This document shows, piece after piece, positions 31,141 to 39,384 of a DNA stretch of 64,000 nt (position 1 is the stretch's first letter; the number at the start of each line of letters is the position of its first letter). This DNA comes from Geodermatophilus bullaregiensis. GTDB lineage: Bacteria > Actinomycetota > Actinomycetes > Mycobacteriales > Geodermatophilaceae. The notes beneath the pieces are model-generated. The model made no database searches. It was not told where the DNA came from and saw only the letters and a list, made by a program, of their open reading frames with translations. Location: assembly GCF_016907675.1 (NCBI RefSeq), contig NZ_JAFBCJ010000001.1, positions 1,984,001 through 2,048,000 of the forward strand. The letters run 5' to 3'. The position numbers and the translations under genes are program-made.

Positions 31141-32412
31141 GTGACCGCGGCCGCCGTGACCTCGCCGGACGCCGTCGCGCCCGCCGTCACGACCGTCGCG
31201 CTGCCCGACTCCCCCGACCTGCTGCGCCTGCTGCCCGCCACCGGCGCGCTGTCGTGGGTCCGCCGCGGCGAGGGCCTCGTCGGCTGGGGCGAGGCCGACC
31301 GGCTCGAGGTCCGCGGCCCCGGCGCGCTGGCCGAGGCCGCCTCGTGGTGGGCCGGGCGCAGCGCCGACCTGGCCGTCGACGACGGGGTCGGCGTCCCCGG
31401 CTCGGGCCCGGTCGTCTTCGCCAGCATCGCCTACGACCCCGCTGCCGGGACGTCGGTGTTCGTCGTCCCGGAGCTCGTCGTCGGCCGCCGCGACGGCGTC
31501 ACGTGGCTGACCACCACCGGCGACGCCGGCCCGCGCGACGTGCTCGCCGCTCCCCTGCCCCTGCCGCCGTCCCCCGCCCGGCTGCGCTACGCCGACGGCG
31601 CGCTCGACCCCGCCTCCTGGTGCTCCGCGGTCGCCGCCGCGGTGGCCCGCATCGGCGACGGCGACCTGGCCAAGGTCGTGCTCGCCCGCGACCTGCTGGT
31701 CACCGCCGACGTCCCGCTCGACCCGCGCCGGCTGCTCGACCGGCTGGCCGCCCGCTTCCCCGACTGCTGGACCTTCGCCGTCGACGGCCTGCTCGGCGCG
31801 ACCCCGGAGCTGCTGCTGCGCCGCACCGGCCGGGAGCTCTCCGCGCGGGTGCTGGCCGGCACCGCCCCGCGCGGTGCCGGGGCCGAGGACGACCGGCTGG
31901 CCGCCGGGCTGCTGGACTCGGCCAAGGACCGCGCCGAGCACGCCCTCGCCGTCGACTCGCTGGTGCAGGCGCTGGAGCCCTATTGCTCGGCGCTGTCGGT
32001 GCCCGGGGAGCCGTCGCTGCTCACGTTGGCCAACGTGCGGCACCTGGCCACCGACGTCGTCGGCACCCAGCGCCGGACGGGGGCCCGCGGCCGCGCCGGG
32101 CTGCTGGAGCTGGTCGACGCCGTGCACCCGACGGCGGCCGTGTGCGGCACCCCGCCCGACCGCGCCGCCGCGGTGATCGGCGAGCTCGAGGGCATGGACC
32201 GCGGTCGCTACGCCGGCCCGGTCGGCTGGCTCGACGCCCGCGGCGACGGCGAGTTCGGCCTGGCGCTGCGCTGCGCCCAGCTCTCCGACGACGACCCGGC
32301 CACCGCCCGCCTGTTCGCCGGCTGCGGCATCGTCGCCGGCTCCGACCCCTCCGCCGAGCTGGCCGAGACGCAGTCGAAGTTCGCCGCCGTTCAGGCCGCG
32401 CTGGAGAGCTGA
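31141..32412 (+). CDS. menF: Isochorismate synthase
   Basis: 423-residue chorismate-utilising enzyme converting chorismate to isochorismate, the entry step of menaquinone synthesis. Signatures are [12 protein letters not shown] (catalytic Lys region), [37 protein letters not shown] and [20 protein letters not shown]. Siderophore-type EntC/DhbC enzymes share these motifs, but menD, menC and menE nearby argue for menaquinone. The stop overlaps the start of a methyltransferase gene (TGATG). Confidence 0.92.
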   Translation: MTAAAVTSPDAVAPAVTTVALPDSPDLLRLLPATGALSWVRRGEGLVGWGEADRLEVRGPGALAEAASWWAGRSADLAVDDGVGVPGSGPVVFASIAYDPAAGTSVFVVPELVVGRRDGVTWLTTTGDAGPRDVLAAPLPLPPSPARLRYADGALDPASWCSAVAAAVARIGDGDLAKVVLARDLLVTADVPLDPRRLLDRLAARFPDCWTFAVDGLLGATPELLLRRTGRELSARVLAGTAPRGAGAEDDRLAAGLLDSAKDRAEHALAVDSLVQALEPYCSALSVPGEPSLLTLANVRHLATDVVGTQRRTGARGRAGLLELVDAVHPTAAVCGTPPDRAAAVIGELEGMDRGRYAGPVGWLDARGDGEFGLALRCAQLSDDDPATARLFAGCGIVAGSDPSAELAETQSKFAAVQAALES

Positions 32413-33032
32413 TGCGGCCGGTCCCGGACCTGTCCTGGGACCACAGCGCGCACTACCGGCCGCTGCTGCTGCGGGCCCTGCCGCCTCGCTGCGACCGGGT
32501 GCTCGAGGTCGGCTGCGGCGCCGGCGACCTCGCCGCGCTGCTGGCCGGCCGGGGCGTCCGCGTGGACGCCGTCGACCGGTCGCCGGAGATGGTCGCGCTG
32601 GCCCGGGCCCGGGTGCCCGCGACGGTCCGCGTCGTCGAGGCCGACGCGCTGGCCCTCGACCTGCCCGCGGGCGGCTACGACGCCGTCGTCAGCACGAGCG
32701 TGCTGCACCACCTGCCGCTGGAGGAGGCGCTCCGGTCGTGGGCCGCCGCGGTGCGGCCCGGCGGCGTGCTGGCCGCCGTCGCCCTGCCGCGCACCGACCT
32801 GCCCCGCGAGCTGCCGGTCGAGGCGCTGGCCGCGGTGGCGCACCGCGCCGTCGGGGCCTGGCGGCGGCTGCGGCGGGCGCCGCGCGCGGGACCGGTCAGC
32901 GGGATGCCGGTGCGCGCGCCCGAGCTGACCGTCCGCGAGGTCCGGCGGCGGGCGCGGGCCGTGCTGCCCGGCGTCCGGGTGCGGCGGCTGCTGTTCTGGC
33001 GGTACTCCCTGGTGTGGCGCCGGCCCGGCTGA
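32412..33032 (+). CDS. Class I SAM-dependent methyltransferase coupled to menF
   Basis: 206-residue methyltransferase: VLEVGCGAGDLAALLAGRGV is SAM motif I, VDAVDRSPEMVALARARV motif II, and YDAVVSTSVLHHLPLEEAL a later motif. The ATG overlaps the menF stop (TGATG), so it is translated with isochorismate synthase and faces menD. MenG already supplies the known ring methylation, so the substrate is unknown; it could modify a quinone-pathway intermediate or be unrelated. No RNA-binding or membrane domain is seen. Confidence 0.85.
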   Translation: MRPVPDLSWDHSAHYRPLLLRALPPRCDRVLEVGCGAGDLAALLAGRGVRVDAVDRSPEMVALARARVPATVRVVEADALALDLPAGGYDAVVSTSVLHHLPLEEALRSWAAAVRPGGVLAAVALPRTDLPRELPVEALAAVAHRAVGAWRRLRRAPRAGPVSGMPVRAPELTVREVRRRARAVLPGVRVRRLLFWRYSLVWRRPG

Positions 33033-33048
33033 GGACGCCGGCGCACCG

Positions 33049-34725
33049 TCAACCGAGCGCGCGGGCCGCCGCGTCGCGGAGGGCGACGGCGAGGTCGGCC
33101 TCGGCCCGCTGGTCGGTGCGGACGACGACGACGCGCGGCCCGCCCAGCGCCAGCGCGGCGGGCAGCTCGCCGGCGTCGCGCACCGCCGTCGCCTCCCAGC
33201 CGAGGCCCTGCGCCACGGCGACCAGGTCACGGCCGTGCGGCGTCCCGAACACCCGCCGGTAGTCGCGCTGGTGCGCCGGCCGGCCGGGCTCGAGCTGGGC
33301 GAAGATCCCGCCGCCGTCGTTGTCGGGCACCACGACCGTGAGGTCCGGCCGCGGCTCCCCGTCGCCGGTGAGCAGCCCCTGCAGGTCGTGCAGGAACGTC
33401 AGGTCGCCCATCAGCGCCACCGCCGGCCCGCCGTGCACCAGCGCCGCGCCGACCGCGGTCGAGACGGTCCCGTCGATGCCGGCGACGCCGCGGTTGGCCA
33501 GCACGGTCACGTCCGCGCGCGGGACGGCGAGCCGGTCGACGTCGCGCACCGGCGTCGAGGAGCCGAGGACAAGCAGCCGGCCGGCCGGCAGCGCGGCCAC
33601 GACGTCGCGGGCCAGCCGGGCCGCGGTCAGCCCGGGCGCGGCGTCGAGCAGCGCGTCGACCGCCGTCCCGACCCGGCCGGCGGCGTCCCGCCAGGCCGCG
33701 GCCCAGCCGTCGTCCCCCGCCGGGCCCACCGGCGGCGCGGCCCGGGTGACCAGCGCGCTGGAGCGGCCGGCGTCGGGCCAGCGCGGCGTCGCGACGACGG
33801 TCTGCACGCTGACCCGCGGGTCGGCCAGCAGCGCCGACACCGGTCGCGACAGCGTCGGGCGGCCGACCACGACCACCCGCTCGGGCCGGTGCGCGTCGAG
33901 CCAGTCGGCCACCCCGAGCAGCAGCGCCCCGCCGCGCACGGCGTCGCCGGTCCACGCGCCCCCGCTCGGCTCGGCGACCACCGGCCAGCCGGCCGCGGCC
34001 GCTCCGGCGGCCCACGCCCGGCCGAGCGCGGTCGGCCCGTCGCCGGCCACGACCAGCGTGCGCTGCCCGGCCGGCAGCGGGTCGGCGACGGGTCCGGGCG
34101 CCGCGGCCGCCGTCCAGGGTGCGCCGCCGTCGCGACCGGCCCACTCGCCGCTGGGCGCCGGGTCGCCGTCGGGCAGCAGCGGCTCGCGGAACGCCAGGTT
34201 GAGGTGCACCGGCCCCGGGTCGGCCGACAGCACGCCGGTGGCCGCGAGCAGCGCCCGCGACACCACCGAGCGCCAGTAGCGGTTCTGCGCGGCCTCGCGG
34301 CCGGCCTCGGGCACCCCGACGTCGGCCGCCCAGCGCACCGCGCCGCCGTAGAGGCCGGGCTGCTCGATGGTCTGGTTGGCCCCGGTGGCACGCAGCTCCG
34401 GCGGCCGGTCGGCGGTGAGCGCCACCAGCGGCACGCCGCTCACGTCGGCCTCCAGGACCGCGGCGTGCAGGTGGGCGGTCGCCGTCCCCGAGGTGGTGAG
34501 CACCGGCACCGGCCGGCCCGACGCGCGGGCCAGGCCCAGGGCGAGGAAGGCCGCGGTGCGCTCGTCGATGCGCACGTGCAGCCGCAGGGCGCCGGCCCGC
34601 TCCGCGGCGGCCAGCGCCAGCGCGACCGGCGCCGAGCGCGAGCCGGGCGCCACGACGGCGTCGGTCACGCCGCCGCGCAGCAGCTCGTCGACCAGCACGC
34701 GGGCCAGCGCGGTGGAGGGGTTCAC
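33049..34725 (-). CDS. menD: SEPHCHC synthase (menaquinone, ThDP-dependent)
   Basis: 558-residue thiamine-diphosphate enzyme that adds a 2-oxoglutarate-derived unit to isochorismate. VVAPGSRSAPVALAL and HVRIDERTAAFLALGLA (with the ThDP Glu), SGTATAHLHAAVLEA, ALTADRPPELRATGANQTI and GDLTFLHDLQGLL are MenD signatures. The GTG at 34725 overlaps the menC stop (GTGA), so menC-menD form one unit. Convergent with the menF unit with only 16 bp between. Confidence 0.95.
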   Translation of the reverse strand: MNPSTALARVLVDELLRGGVTDAVVAPGSRSAPVALALAAAERAGALRLHVRIDERTAAFLALGLARASGRPVPVLTTSGTATAHLHAAVLEADVSGVPLVALTADRPPELRATGANQTIEQPGLYGGAVRWAADVGVPEAGREAAQNRYWRSVVSRALLAATGVLSADPGPVHLNLAFREPLLPDGDPAPSGEWAGRDGGAPWTAAAAPGPVADPLPAGQRTLVVAGDGPTALGRAWAAGAAAAGWPVVAEPSGGAWTGDAVRGGALLLGVADWLDAHRPERVVVVGRPTLSRPVSALLADPRVSVQTVVATPRWPDAGRSSALVTRAAPPVGPAGDDGWAAAWRDAAGRVGTAVDALLDAAPGLTAARLARDVVAALPAGRLLVLGSSTPVRDVDRLAVPRADVTVLANRGVAGIDGTVSTAVGAALVHGGPAVALMGDLTFLHDLQGLLTGDGEPRPDLTVVVPDNDGGGIFAQLEPGRPAHQRDYRRVFGTPHGRDLVAVAQGLGWEATAVRDAGELPAALALGGPRVVVVRTDQRAEADLAVALRDAAARALG

Positions 34726-35678
34726 GCGGCCAGCACCGCGGTGAGCCGCTCGGTCCACCGCGCCGTCACGGCGGGTGGCGCGGCCACGGAGGGCAGGGCG
34801 TCGGGCGCCACCGGACGCACCGGCAGGGCGCCGTCGACCGGGAGCAGCGGCGTCCCGGTCACGTCGCCGGTCAGCAGCGCGACGGTGGCCAGCCCGCAGG
34901 CGAAGGGCAGCTCGGGCAGCGCGGCGGCCAGCGCGACGCCCGCGGCGATGCCGACCGACGACTCCAGCGCCGAGGAGACGACGCAGGGCAGCCCGTGCGC
35001 CTCGGCCACCCGTAGCGCCGCCCGCACGCCGCCGAGCGGCTGCACCTTGAGGACGACGACGTCGCAGGCCTCGCGCAGGTCGACCGCCAGGGGGTCGTCG
35101 GCGCGGCGGACCACCTCGTCGGCGGCCACCCGGACGTCGGTGCGCCGGCGCAGCAGGGCCAGCTCGCCGAGGGTGGCGCAGGGCTGCTCGACGTACTCCA
35201 GGCCCACCCGGCCGAGCTCCCGGATGCGGGCGACGGCGGTGTCGACGTCCCAGGCGGCGTTGGCGTCGACCCGGATCGCGCCGTCCGGGCCGAGCGCGTC
35301 GCGGACGGCCTCCACCCGGGCGAGGTCGTCGGCGGGCGCCTGCCCGGGCTCGGCCACCTTGACCTTCGCCGTCCGGCAGCCCGACGCCGCGACGATGGCG
35401 TGCGCGCGCCCGGCGTCGACCGCCGGCACGGTGACGTTCACCGGCACGGAGTCGCGCAGCGGCGGCGGCCAGCCCTCCAGCGCGGCCTCGGCGGCCGCGG
35501 CCCACCAGCGGCGGCTCTCGGGGACGCCGTAGTCCCAGAACGGGGAGAACTCGCCCCAGCCGGCCGGGCCGCGCACCACGACGCCGTCGCGGACGTCGAT
35601 CCCGCGGAAGCGGGTGCGCATCGGCACCGACCACACCGCCACCTCGTCGATCCCCGGCGGGAACGCGGCGGTGATCAC
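34722..35678 (-). CDS. menC: o-Succinylbenzoate synthase
   Basis: 318-residue enolase-superfamily dehydratase. Catalytic set visible: KxK lysines in CRTAKVKVAEPG, metal ligands in IRVDANAAWD, YVEQPC and VAADEVVRR, and the second-side Lys in VVVLKVQPLGG. The length is typical. The GTG at 35678 follows a TACGCT box by 6 nt with no Shine-Dalgarno, so it is probably leaderless, and it is divergent from menE across 40 bp. Confidence 0.94.
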   Translation of the reverse strand: MITAAFPPGIDEVAVWSVPMRTRFRGIDVRDGVVVRGPAGWGEFSPFWDYGVPESRRWWAAAAEAALEGWPPPLRDSVPVNVTVPAVDAGRAHAIVAASGCRTAKVKVAEPGQAPADDLARVEAVRDALGPDGAIRVDANAAWDVDTAVARIRELGRVGLEYVEQPCATLGELALLRRRTDVRVAADEVVRRADDPLAVDLREACDVVVLKVQPLGGVRAALRVAEAHGLPCVVSSALESSVGIAAGVALAAALPELPFACGLATVALLTGDVTGTPLLPVDGALPVRPVAPDALPSVAAPPAVTARWTERLTAVLAA

Positions 35679-35684
35679 GGCGCC

Positions 35685-35690
35685 AGCGTA
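35685..35690 (-). promoter_or_regulatory. Leaderless-type -10 box of menC
   Basis: TACGCT on the minus strand, then GGCGCC (6 nt), then the GTG at 35678. Confidence 0.55.
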
Positions 35691-35704
35691 GATCGCGCGC
35701 GCCG

Positions 35705-35710
35705 TACCCT
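35705..35710 (+). promoter_or_regulatory. Leaderless-type -10 box of menE
   Basis: TACCCT, then CGTTCGAC (8 nt), then the GTG at 35719. The menC and menE boxes are 14 bp apart, so the two polymerases would compete for the same stretch. Confidence 0.5.
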
Positions 35711-35718
35711 CGTTCGAC

Positions 35719-36861
35719 GTGCCCCGGCAGCTGACCGTCCTCCCCGCGCCGGAGTCCCCGGACGCCGTCCTCGGCACCGTGCTGCCCGCCGTCCGCGCCT
35801 GCCTCGACGGCACCGCGCCGCTCGCCGTCCTCCCGGCCGGGCCGCCGGCGGCCGCGGCCCGTGAGGTCCTCGCGCCCGGGGAACCGCTGGAGGACGGCGC
35901 CGACCTCGTCGTCGTCACCTCCGGTTCCACCGGCCGCGGCCGCGGGGTGCTGCTGCCGGCGTCGGCGCTGCGGGCGTCGGGCACCGCGACGCTGGACCGC
36001 CTCGGCGGCCCGGGCACCTGGCTGCTGGCGCTGCCGGTGTCGGCGGTCGCCGGCCTGCAGGTGCTGTGCCGCTCGGTGCTGGCCGGCACGACGCCGACGG
36101 TGCTCGGGCCCGGCGAGGACCTGGCAGCGGCGGGGGCCCGCACGGACGGCGACCGCCGCTACACCGCCCTCGTGCCCACCCAGCTGCGCCGCCACCTCGA
36201 CCGCGAGCCCGACGCGCTGCGCGCGTTCGACGCGGTGCTCGTGGGCGGCGCGGCCACCGACCCCGGCCTGCTGGCGCGGGCCCGCGAGGAGGGGGTCGCC
36301 GTGGTGACCACCTACGGCACGACCGAGACCGCCGGCGGCTGCGTCTACGACGGCGTCCCGCTCGACGGCGTGCGCGTCCGTGCCGACGACGAGGGCATCG
36401 CCGTCGCCGGGCCGGTCCTGGCCCTGGGCTACCGGCGCGACCCGGAGGGCACGGCTGCGGCCTTCGCCGGCGGTGAGTTCCGCACCCGCGACGCCGGCTC
36501 CCTCGGCCCGGACGGCCGGCTCACCGTGACCGGGCGGCTCGACGACGTCGTCGTCACGGGCGGCGTGAACGTCGCGCCCCAGGCGGTCGAGGGCGTGCTG
36601 CGCGAGCACCCGGACGTCGCCGACGCCGTGGTCTTCGGCCGGCCCGACGAGGAGTGGGGGCAGCGGGTGGTGGCCGCCGTCGTCCCGTCCGCGGGCGCCG
36701 CCCCCGACCTCACCGCCCTGCGCCCCTGGGTGGCCGAGCGGCTCGGCCCGCCGTCGGCGCCGCGGGAGCTGCACCTGCTCGACGCGGTGCCGACGCTGCA
36801 CACCGGCAAGCCCGACCGCCGGGGCGTCGCGGCCCGCCTGACCGGCGCCGGTCCCGCCTGA
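35719..36861 (+). CDS. menE: o-Succinylbenzoate-CoA ligase
   Basis: 380-residue AMP-forming ligase activating o-succinylbenzoate with CoA. The phosphate loop is VVVTSGSTGRGRGVLLPAS, the adenine region TTYGTTETAGGCVYDG, the hinge GRLDDVVVTGGVNVAPQAVE, and the catalytic Lys is in LHTGKPDRRG. It is short for the superfamily but normal for actinobacterial MenE. The stop overlaps the menA start (TGATG). The ring-closing enzyme MenB, the next step, is not in the window. Confidence 0.94.
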   Translation: MPRQLTVLPAPESPDAVLGTVLPAVRACLDGTAPLAVLPAGPPAAAAREVLAPGEPLEDGADLVVVTSGSTGRGRGVLLPASALRASGTATLDRLGGPGTWLLALPVSAVAGLQVLCRSVLAGTTPTVLGPGEDLAAAGARTDGDRRYTALVPTQLRRHLDREPDALRAFDAVLVGGAATDPGLLARAREEGVAVVTTYGTTETAGGCVYDGVPLDGVRVRADDEGIAVAGPVLALGYRRDPEGTAAAFAGGEFRTRDAGSLGPDGRLTVTGRLDDVVVTGGVNVAPQAVEGVLREHPDVADAVVFGRPDEEWGQRVVAAVVPSAGAAPDLTALRPWVAERLGPPSAPRELHLLDAVPTLHTGKPDRRGVAARLTGAGPA

Positions 36862-37733
36862 TGGCGACGCCCGCGCAGTGGGTGGCCGGCGCCCGGCCGC
36901 GCACGCTGCCCGCCGCCCTCGCGCCCGTGCTCGTGGGCACCGGCGCCGCGGCCGCCCTCGGCGGCTTCCGGCCGGTCCCGGCGCTGCTCGCGCTGCTGGT
37001 GGCGCTGGCGCTGCAGGTGGCGGTCAACTACGCCAACGACCACTCCGACGGCAAGCGCGGCACCGACGCCGACCGGGTCGGGCCCGTGCGGCTGGTCGGC
37101 TCGGGCGCGGCCAGCGCGCGGCAGGTGCTCGTGGCGGCGCTGCTGGCCTTCGCCGTCGCGGCCGGAGCCGGGCTGGTGCTGGCCGCGCTGTCGAGCTGGT
37201 GGCTGGTCGCCGTCGGCGCGGTGTGCATCGCCGCGGCCTGGACCTACACCGGCGGCCCGCTGCCCTACGGCTACCGGGCGCTGGGCGAGGTGTTCGTCTT
37301 CGTCTTCTTCGGCCTGGTCGCCGTCGCCGGCACGACGTTCGTGCAGACCGGCCGGGTCGAGGGCCTCGCCCTGGCGGCCGCGGTGCCGGTCGGGCTGCTG
37401 TCGACGGCGCTGCTGGTGGTCAACAACCTGCGCGACGTCGCCGGGGACGCCCTCGTGGGCAAGCGCACGCTCGCGGTGCTGCTCGGCGACCGCGCGACCC
37501 GGCTGTTCTACGTCGGGCTGCTGGCCGGCGCGTTCGCGGTGGTCGTGGCGATCGGCGTCGTCCGGCCGTGGGCGCTGCTGGGACTGCTCGCCGCGCCGCT
37601 GGCGGTGCCGCCGTCCCGGGTCGTGCTCACCGGCGGGCGCGGGCCGGCGCTGATCGCCGCGCTGCAGGCCACCGGTCTGCTCACCCTGGTCACCGGCGTG
37701 CTGCTGGCGGCCGGGCTGGCGCTGTCGGCCTGA
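36861..37733 (+). CDS. menA: 1,4-Dihydroxy-2-naphthoate polyprenyltransferase
   Basis: 290-residue UbiA-family membrane prenyltransferase joining the naphthoate ring to the polyprenyl tail. Two Asp-rich sites are visible, NYANDHSDGKRGTDADR and NNLRDVAGDALVGKRT, with about eight or nine transmembrane helices. The ATG at 36861 overlaps the menE stop, so menE-menA is coupled. Convergent with a small membrane protein gene through a strong shared hairpin. Confidence 0.95.
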   Translation: MATPAQWVAGARPRTLPAALAPVLVGTGAAAALGGFRPVPALLALLVALALQVAVNYANDHSDGKRGTDADRVGPVRLVGSGAASARQVLVAALLAFAVAAGAGLVLAALSSWWLVAVGAVCIAAAWTYTGGPLPYGYRALGEVFVFVFFGLVAVAGTTFVQTGRVEGLALAAAVPVGLLSTALLVVNNLRDVAGDALVGKRTLAVLLGDRATRLFYVGLLAGAFAVVVAIGVVRPWALLGLLAAPLAVPPSRVVLTGGRGPALIAALQATGLLTLVTGVLLAAGLALSA

Positions 37734-37754
37734 CCGGTCGCCCGCCGGTCAGGC
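37728..37754. terminator. Bidirectional terminator spanning both stop codons
   Basis: Perfect 10-bp arms GCCTGACCGG and CCGGTCAGGC around the 7-nt loop TCGCCCG. The left arm contains the menA TGA and the right arm the stop of the convergent gene, so one stem serves both. No T-run. Confidence 0.65.
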
Positions 37755-38060
37755 GGCGGCGTCCCCGCTGAGCCGGTCGCGCAGCTGCTCCTTGCGGGTG
37801 CGCCGGGCGACGTTGCGCGCGGCCAGGCCCTCGGTGAGCCGGTCGCGCACCGGGCGCAGCAGCACGTAGGCCACCGGCATCGACAGCAGCAGGCCGAACA
37901 GCAGCGCCGGGAAGCCGGGCAGGCCGACCAGCCAGATCAGGGCGATGAGCGCGACGGCGATCACCAGCCGGCCGAGCGTGTAGACCAGCAGCCACGGCAC
38001 GATCCGCGGCGGCGTCGCCGGGCCGCCGGTGGGCGCGCTCGGGGCGGGGGTCTGGGCCAT
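37749..38060 (-). CDS. Small membrane protein, DUF4229-like
   Basis: 103 residues: a Pro/Ala N-terminus, two adjacent hydrophobic helices (VPWLLVYTLGRLVIAVALIA and GFPALLFGLLLSMPVAYVLL), then a basic Arg/Lys tail (RRTRKEQLRDRLS). It resembles actinobacterial DUF4229 proteins of unknown function. The ATG at 38060 has GGAGG 8 nt upstream; an ATG at 38093 overlapping the Lrp stop (ATGA) is the alternative. Likely co-transcribed with the Lrp-type regulator. Confidence 0.75.
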   Translation of the reverse strand: MAQTPAPSAPTGGPATPPRIVPWLLVYTLGRLVIAVALIALIWLVGLPGFPALLFGLLLSMPVAYVLLRPVRDRLTEGLAARNVARRTRKEQLRDRLSGDAAA

Positions 38061-38089
38061 CGTGCCGTCCTCCAGGCTGCGGTCGGGCG

Positions 38090-38608
38090 TCATGCCGTCC
38101 GTCCCTCCCACTTGGTGGAGAGGACGACGGTGGTGCGGGTGCGGGCGACGCCCCTGATCCGGTTCAACGCGCTGATGGCCGCCTCCAGTGCCGGGATGTC
38201 GGTCACCCGCACCTTGAGGACGTAGCCCTCGCTGCCGGCCACCCGCCAGCAGTCCTCGACCTCGGGCATCTCCCGCAGCGCGGCCTCGACGCCGGTGTCG
38301 TCGACCGAGTCGCTCTCGATGACGCCGACCAGCGCGGTGACGTCGAGGCCGAGGGCGGTGGGGTCGACGACGGCGCGGTAGCCGGTGATGACGCCGGCCG
38401 CCTCCAGCTTGCCCACCCGGTCGTGGACGGCGGCGGAGGACAGCCCCACCTGGCGGCCCAGCTCGGCGATGCTGGCGCGGCCGTTGGCGCGCAGCAGGTC
38501 GATCAGCTGCCGGTCGACGGCGTCGATGGGGCCCTCCGGGTCGGTGCTCGCGGGAGGCGGGTCGCGCTCCGCCCCCCGAGTATCCCCGCGGACGTACATT
38601 GACGGCAC
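38090..38608 (-). CDS. Lrp/AsnC-family transcriptional regulator
   Basis: 172 residues. The N-terminal helix-turn-helix is IDAVDRQLIDLLRANGRASIAELGRQVGLSSAAVHDRV, followed by a C-terminal RAM-type ligand domain (about 75-165). Family members sense amino acids and form octamers. The start is uncertain: the first 27 residues before IDAVDRQ are not part of the fold, and an in-frame ATG at residue 4 is an alternative. Target genes cannot be told; the nearest are small genes of unknown role. Confidence 0.88.
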   Translation of the reverse strand: MPSMYVRGDTRGAERDPPPASTDPEGPIDAVDRQLIDLLRANGRASIAELGRQVGLSSAAVHDRVGKLEAAGVITGYRAVVDPTALGLDVTALVGVIESDSVDDTGVEAALREMPEVEDCWRVAGSEGYVLKVRVTDIPALEAAISALNRIRGVARTRTTVVLSTKWEGRTA

Positions 38609-38634
38609 GGACCCGAGACGAGGGGGTGGCCCAG

Positions 38635-38841
38635 GTGTTCCTTCTGCTCCTGGTGATCGCGGCGGTCGTGGTGGTGCTCGTGGTGCGGGCGACGGCCGCG
38701 GCCGGGAGCGGACTGCGCCAGCAGCGACCGCCCCGCCGTCCCGGCCCGACGCAGGCCACCCGCCCGGTGGCTCCCGACGACGACCCGGAGTTCCTCCGCG
38801 AGCTCGGCCGGCGCGTGCGCCGCGACGACTCCCCCGCCTAG
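38635..38841 (+). CDS. Small single-pass membrane protein
   Basis: About 68 residues: one N-terminal hydrophobic segment (FLLLLVIAAVVVVLVVRA) and a polar Arg/Pro tail ending DPEFLRELGRRVRRDDSPA. I chose the GTG at 38635 because AGGGGG lies about 8 nt upstream; the GTG at 38626 is an alternative. It is divergent from the Lrp-type regulator. No family recognised. Confidence 0.6.
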   Translation: MFLLLLVIAAVVVVLVVRATAAAGSGLRQQRPPRRPGPTQATRPVAPDDDPEFLRELGRRVRRDDSPA

Positions 38842-38848
38842 CCCCGAC

Positions 38849-38906
38849 CCCTGCCCGGGGTCCCGCCGCGAGCCTGCGAGCGGTGGGGGCAGGGAGGTCC
38901 TTTCTC
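38849..38906 (+). repeat. Intergenic hairpin element, copy C
   Basis: Outer arms CCCTGCCC (38849-38856) and GGGCAGGG (38887-38894), family core with a CGCGAGCCTGCGAG loop, tail GGTCCTTTCTC. It lies between convergent genes; the stop codon of the minus-strand gene overlaps the tail. Confidence 0.7.
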
Positions 38907-39270
38907 AGGCGGCGTGGCCGCCGAAGAGCCGGCGCCAGCCGCGCGGACCCGGCGGTTCCGGCTCGTCCTCGGGCCCCGGTGCGGGGACGGGCGGGACGGC
39001 GTCCATGCGGGCGGTCTCGTCGACCGTGCCGGCCCCGGTCCCCTCGGCGGTGTCGGCCGACCCCGGCCAGCCCAGCCCGCCGCCGGTCGTGGTGTCCCCC
39101 GGCCAGCCCAGCCCGTTCCCGGAGCCCTCGCGGCCGCGGTCGTCGGCGTCGCGGAGCCCCGTGGCGCGCCGGGTGCCCGGCGCGTCTGCCTTGGAGGCCA
39201 GTGCGGCCGCGATGATCGGGTCGGTGCCGGCGTCGTCGGCGGCCGCGTGCCTACCCACGACGACCTCCAC
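38905..39270 (-). CDS. Hypothetical hydrophilic protein with GLGWPG repeats
   Basis: 121 residues, acidic and low in hydrophobics. The only order visible is an N-terminal helix-like part (about 1-45, TDPIIAAALASKADAPG) and two copies of GLGWPG, followed by a Pro-rich stretch ending RRLFGGHAA. No family recognised. A longer overlapping frame in another phase looks less protein-like. It lies downstream of the ccsB operon on the same strand. Confidence 0.55.
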   Translation of the reverse strand: MEVVVGRHAAADDAGTDPIIAAALASKADAPGTRRATGLRDADDRGREGSGNGLGWPGDTTTGGGLGWPGSADTAEGTGAGTVDETARMDAVPPVPAPGPEDEPEPPGPRGWRRLFGGHAA

Positions 39271-39315
39271 GGCAGCCCCCCGCGCGTGCAGTCATGCAGG
39301 AATGGAAGCACGCAA

Positions 39316-39341
39316 CCGAGCGCACCGGCGCCCGTGCTCGG
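39316..39341. terminator. Hairpin downstream of ccsB
   Basis: CCGAGCGC pairs with GTGCTCGG (8 bp with one G-T) around a 10-nt loop, 44 bp after the ccsB stop in its direction. Candidate end of the rex-to-ccsB transcript. Confidence 0.35.
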
Positions 39342-39384
39342 CAGACGGGCGACGGGTGTGACCGGGTGGGACGGATGAGGTGGG

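Noticed and set aside
38838-39311. 157-codon frame overlapping the GLGWPG-repeat gene in another phase
   Set aside because: Trp/Arg/Pro/Thr-rich and without an ordered segment; the alternative frame gives a more plausible acidic protein ending at a repeat-associated stop.
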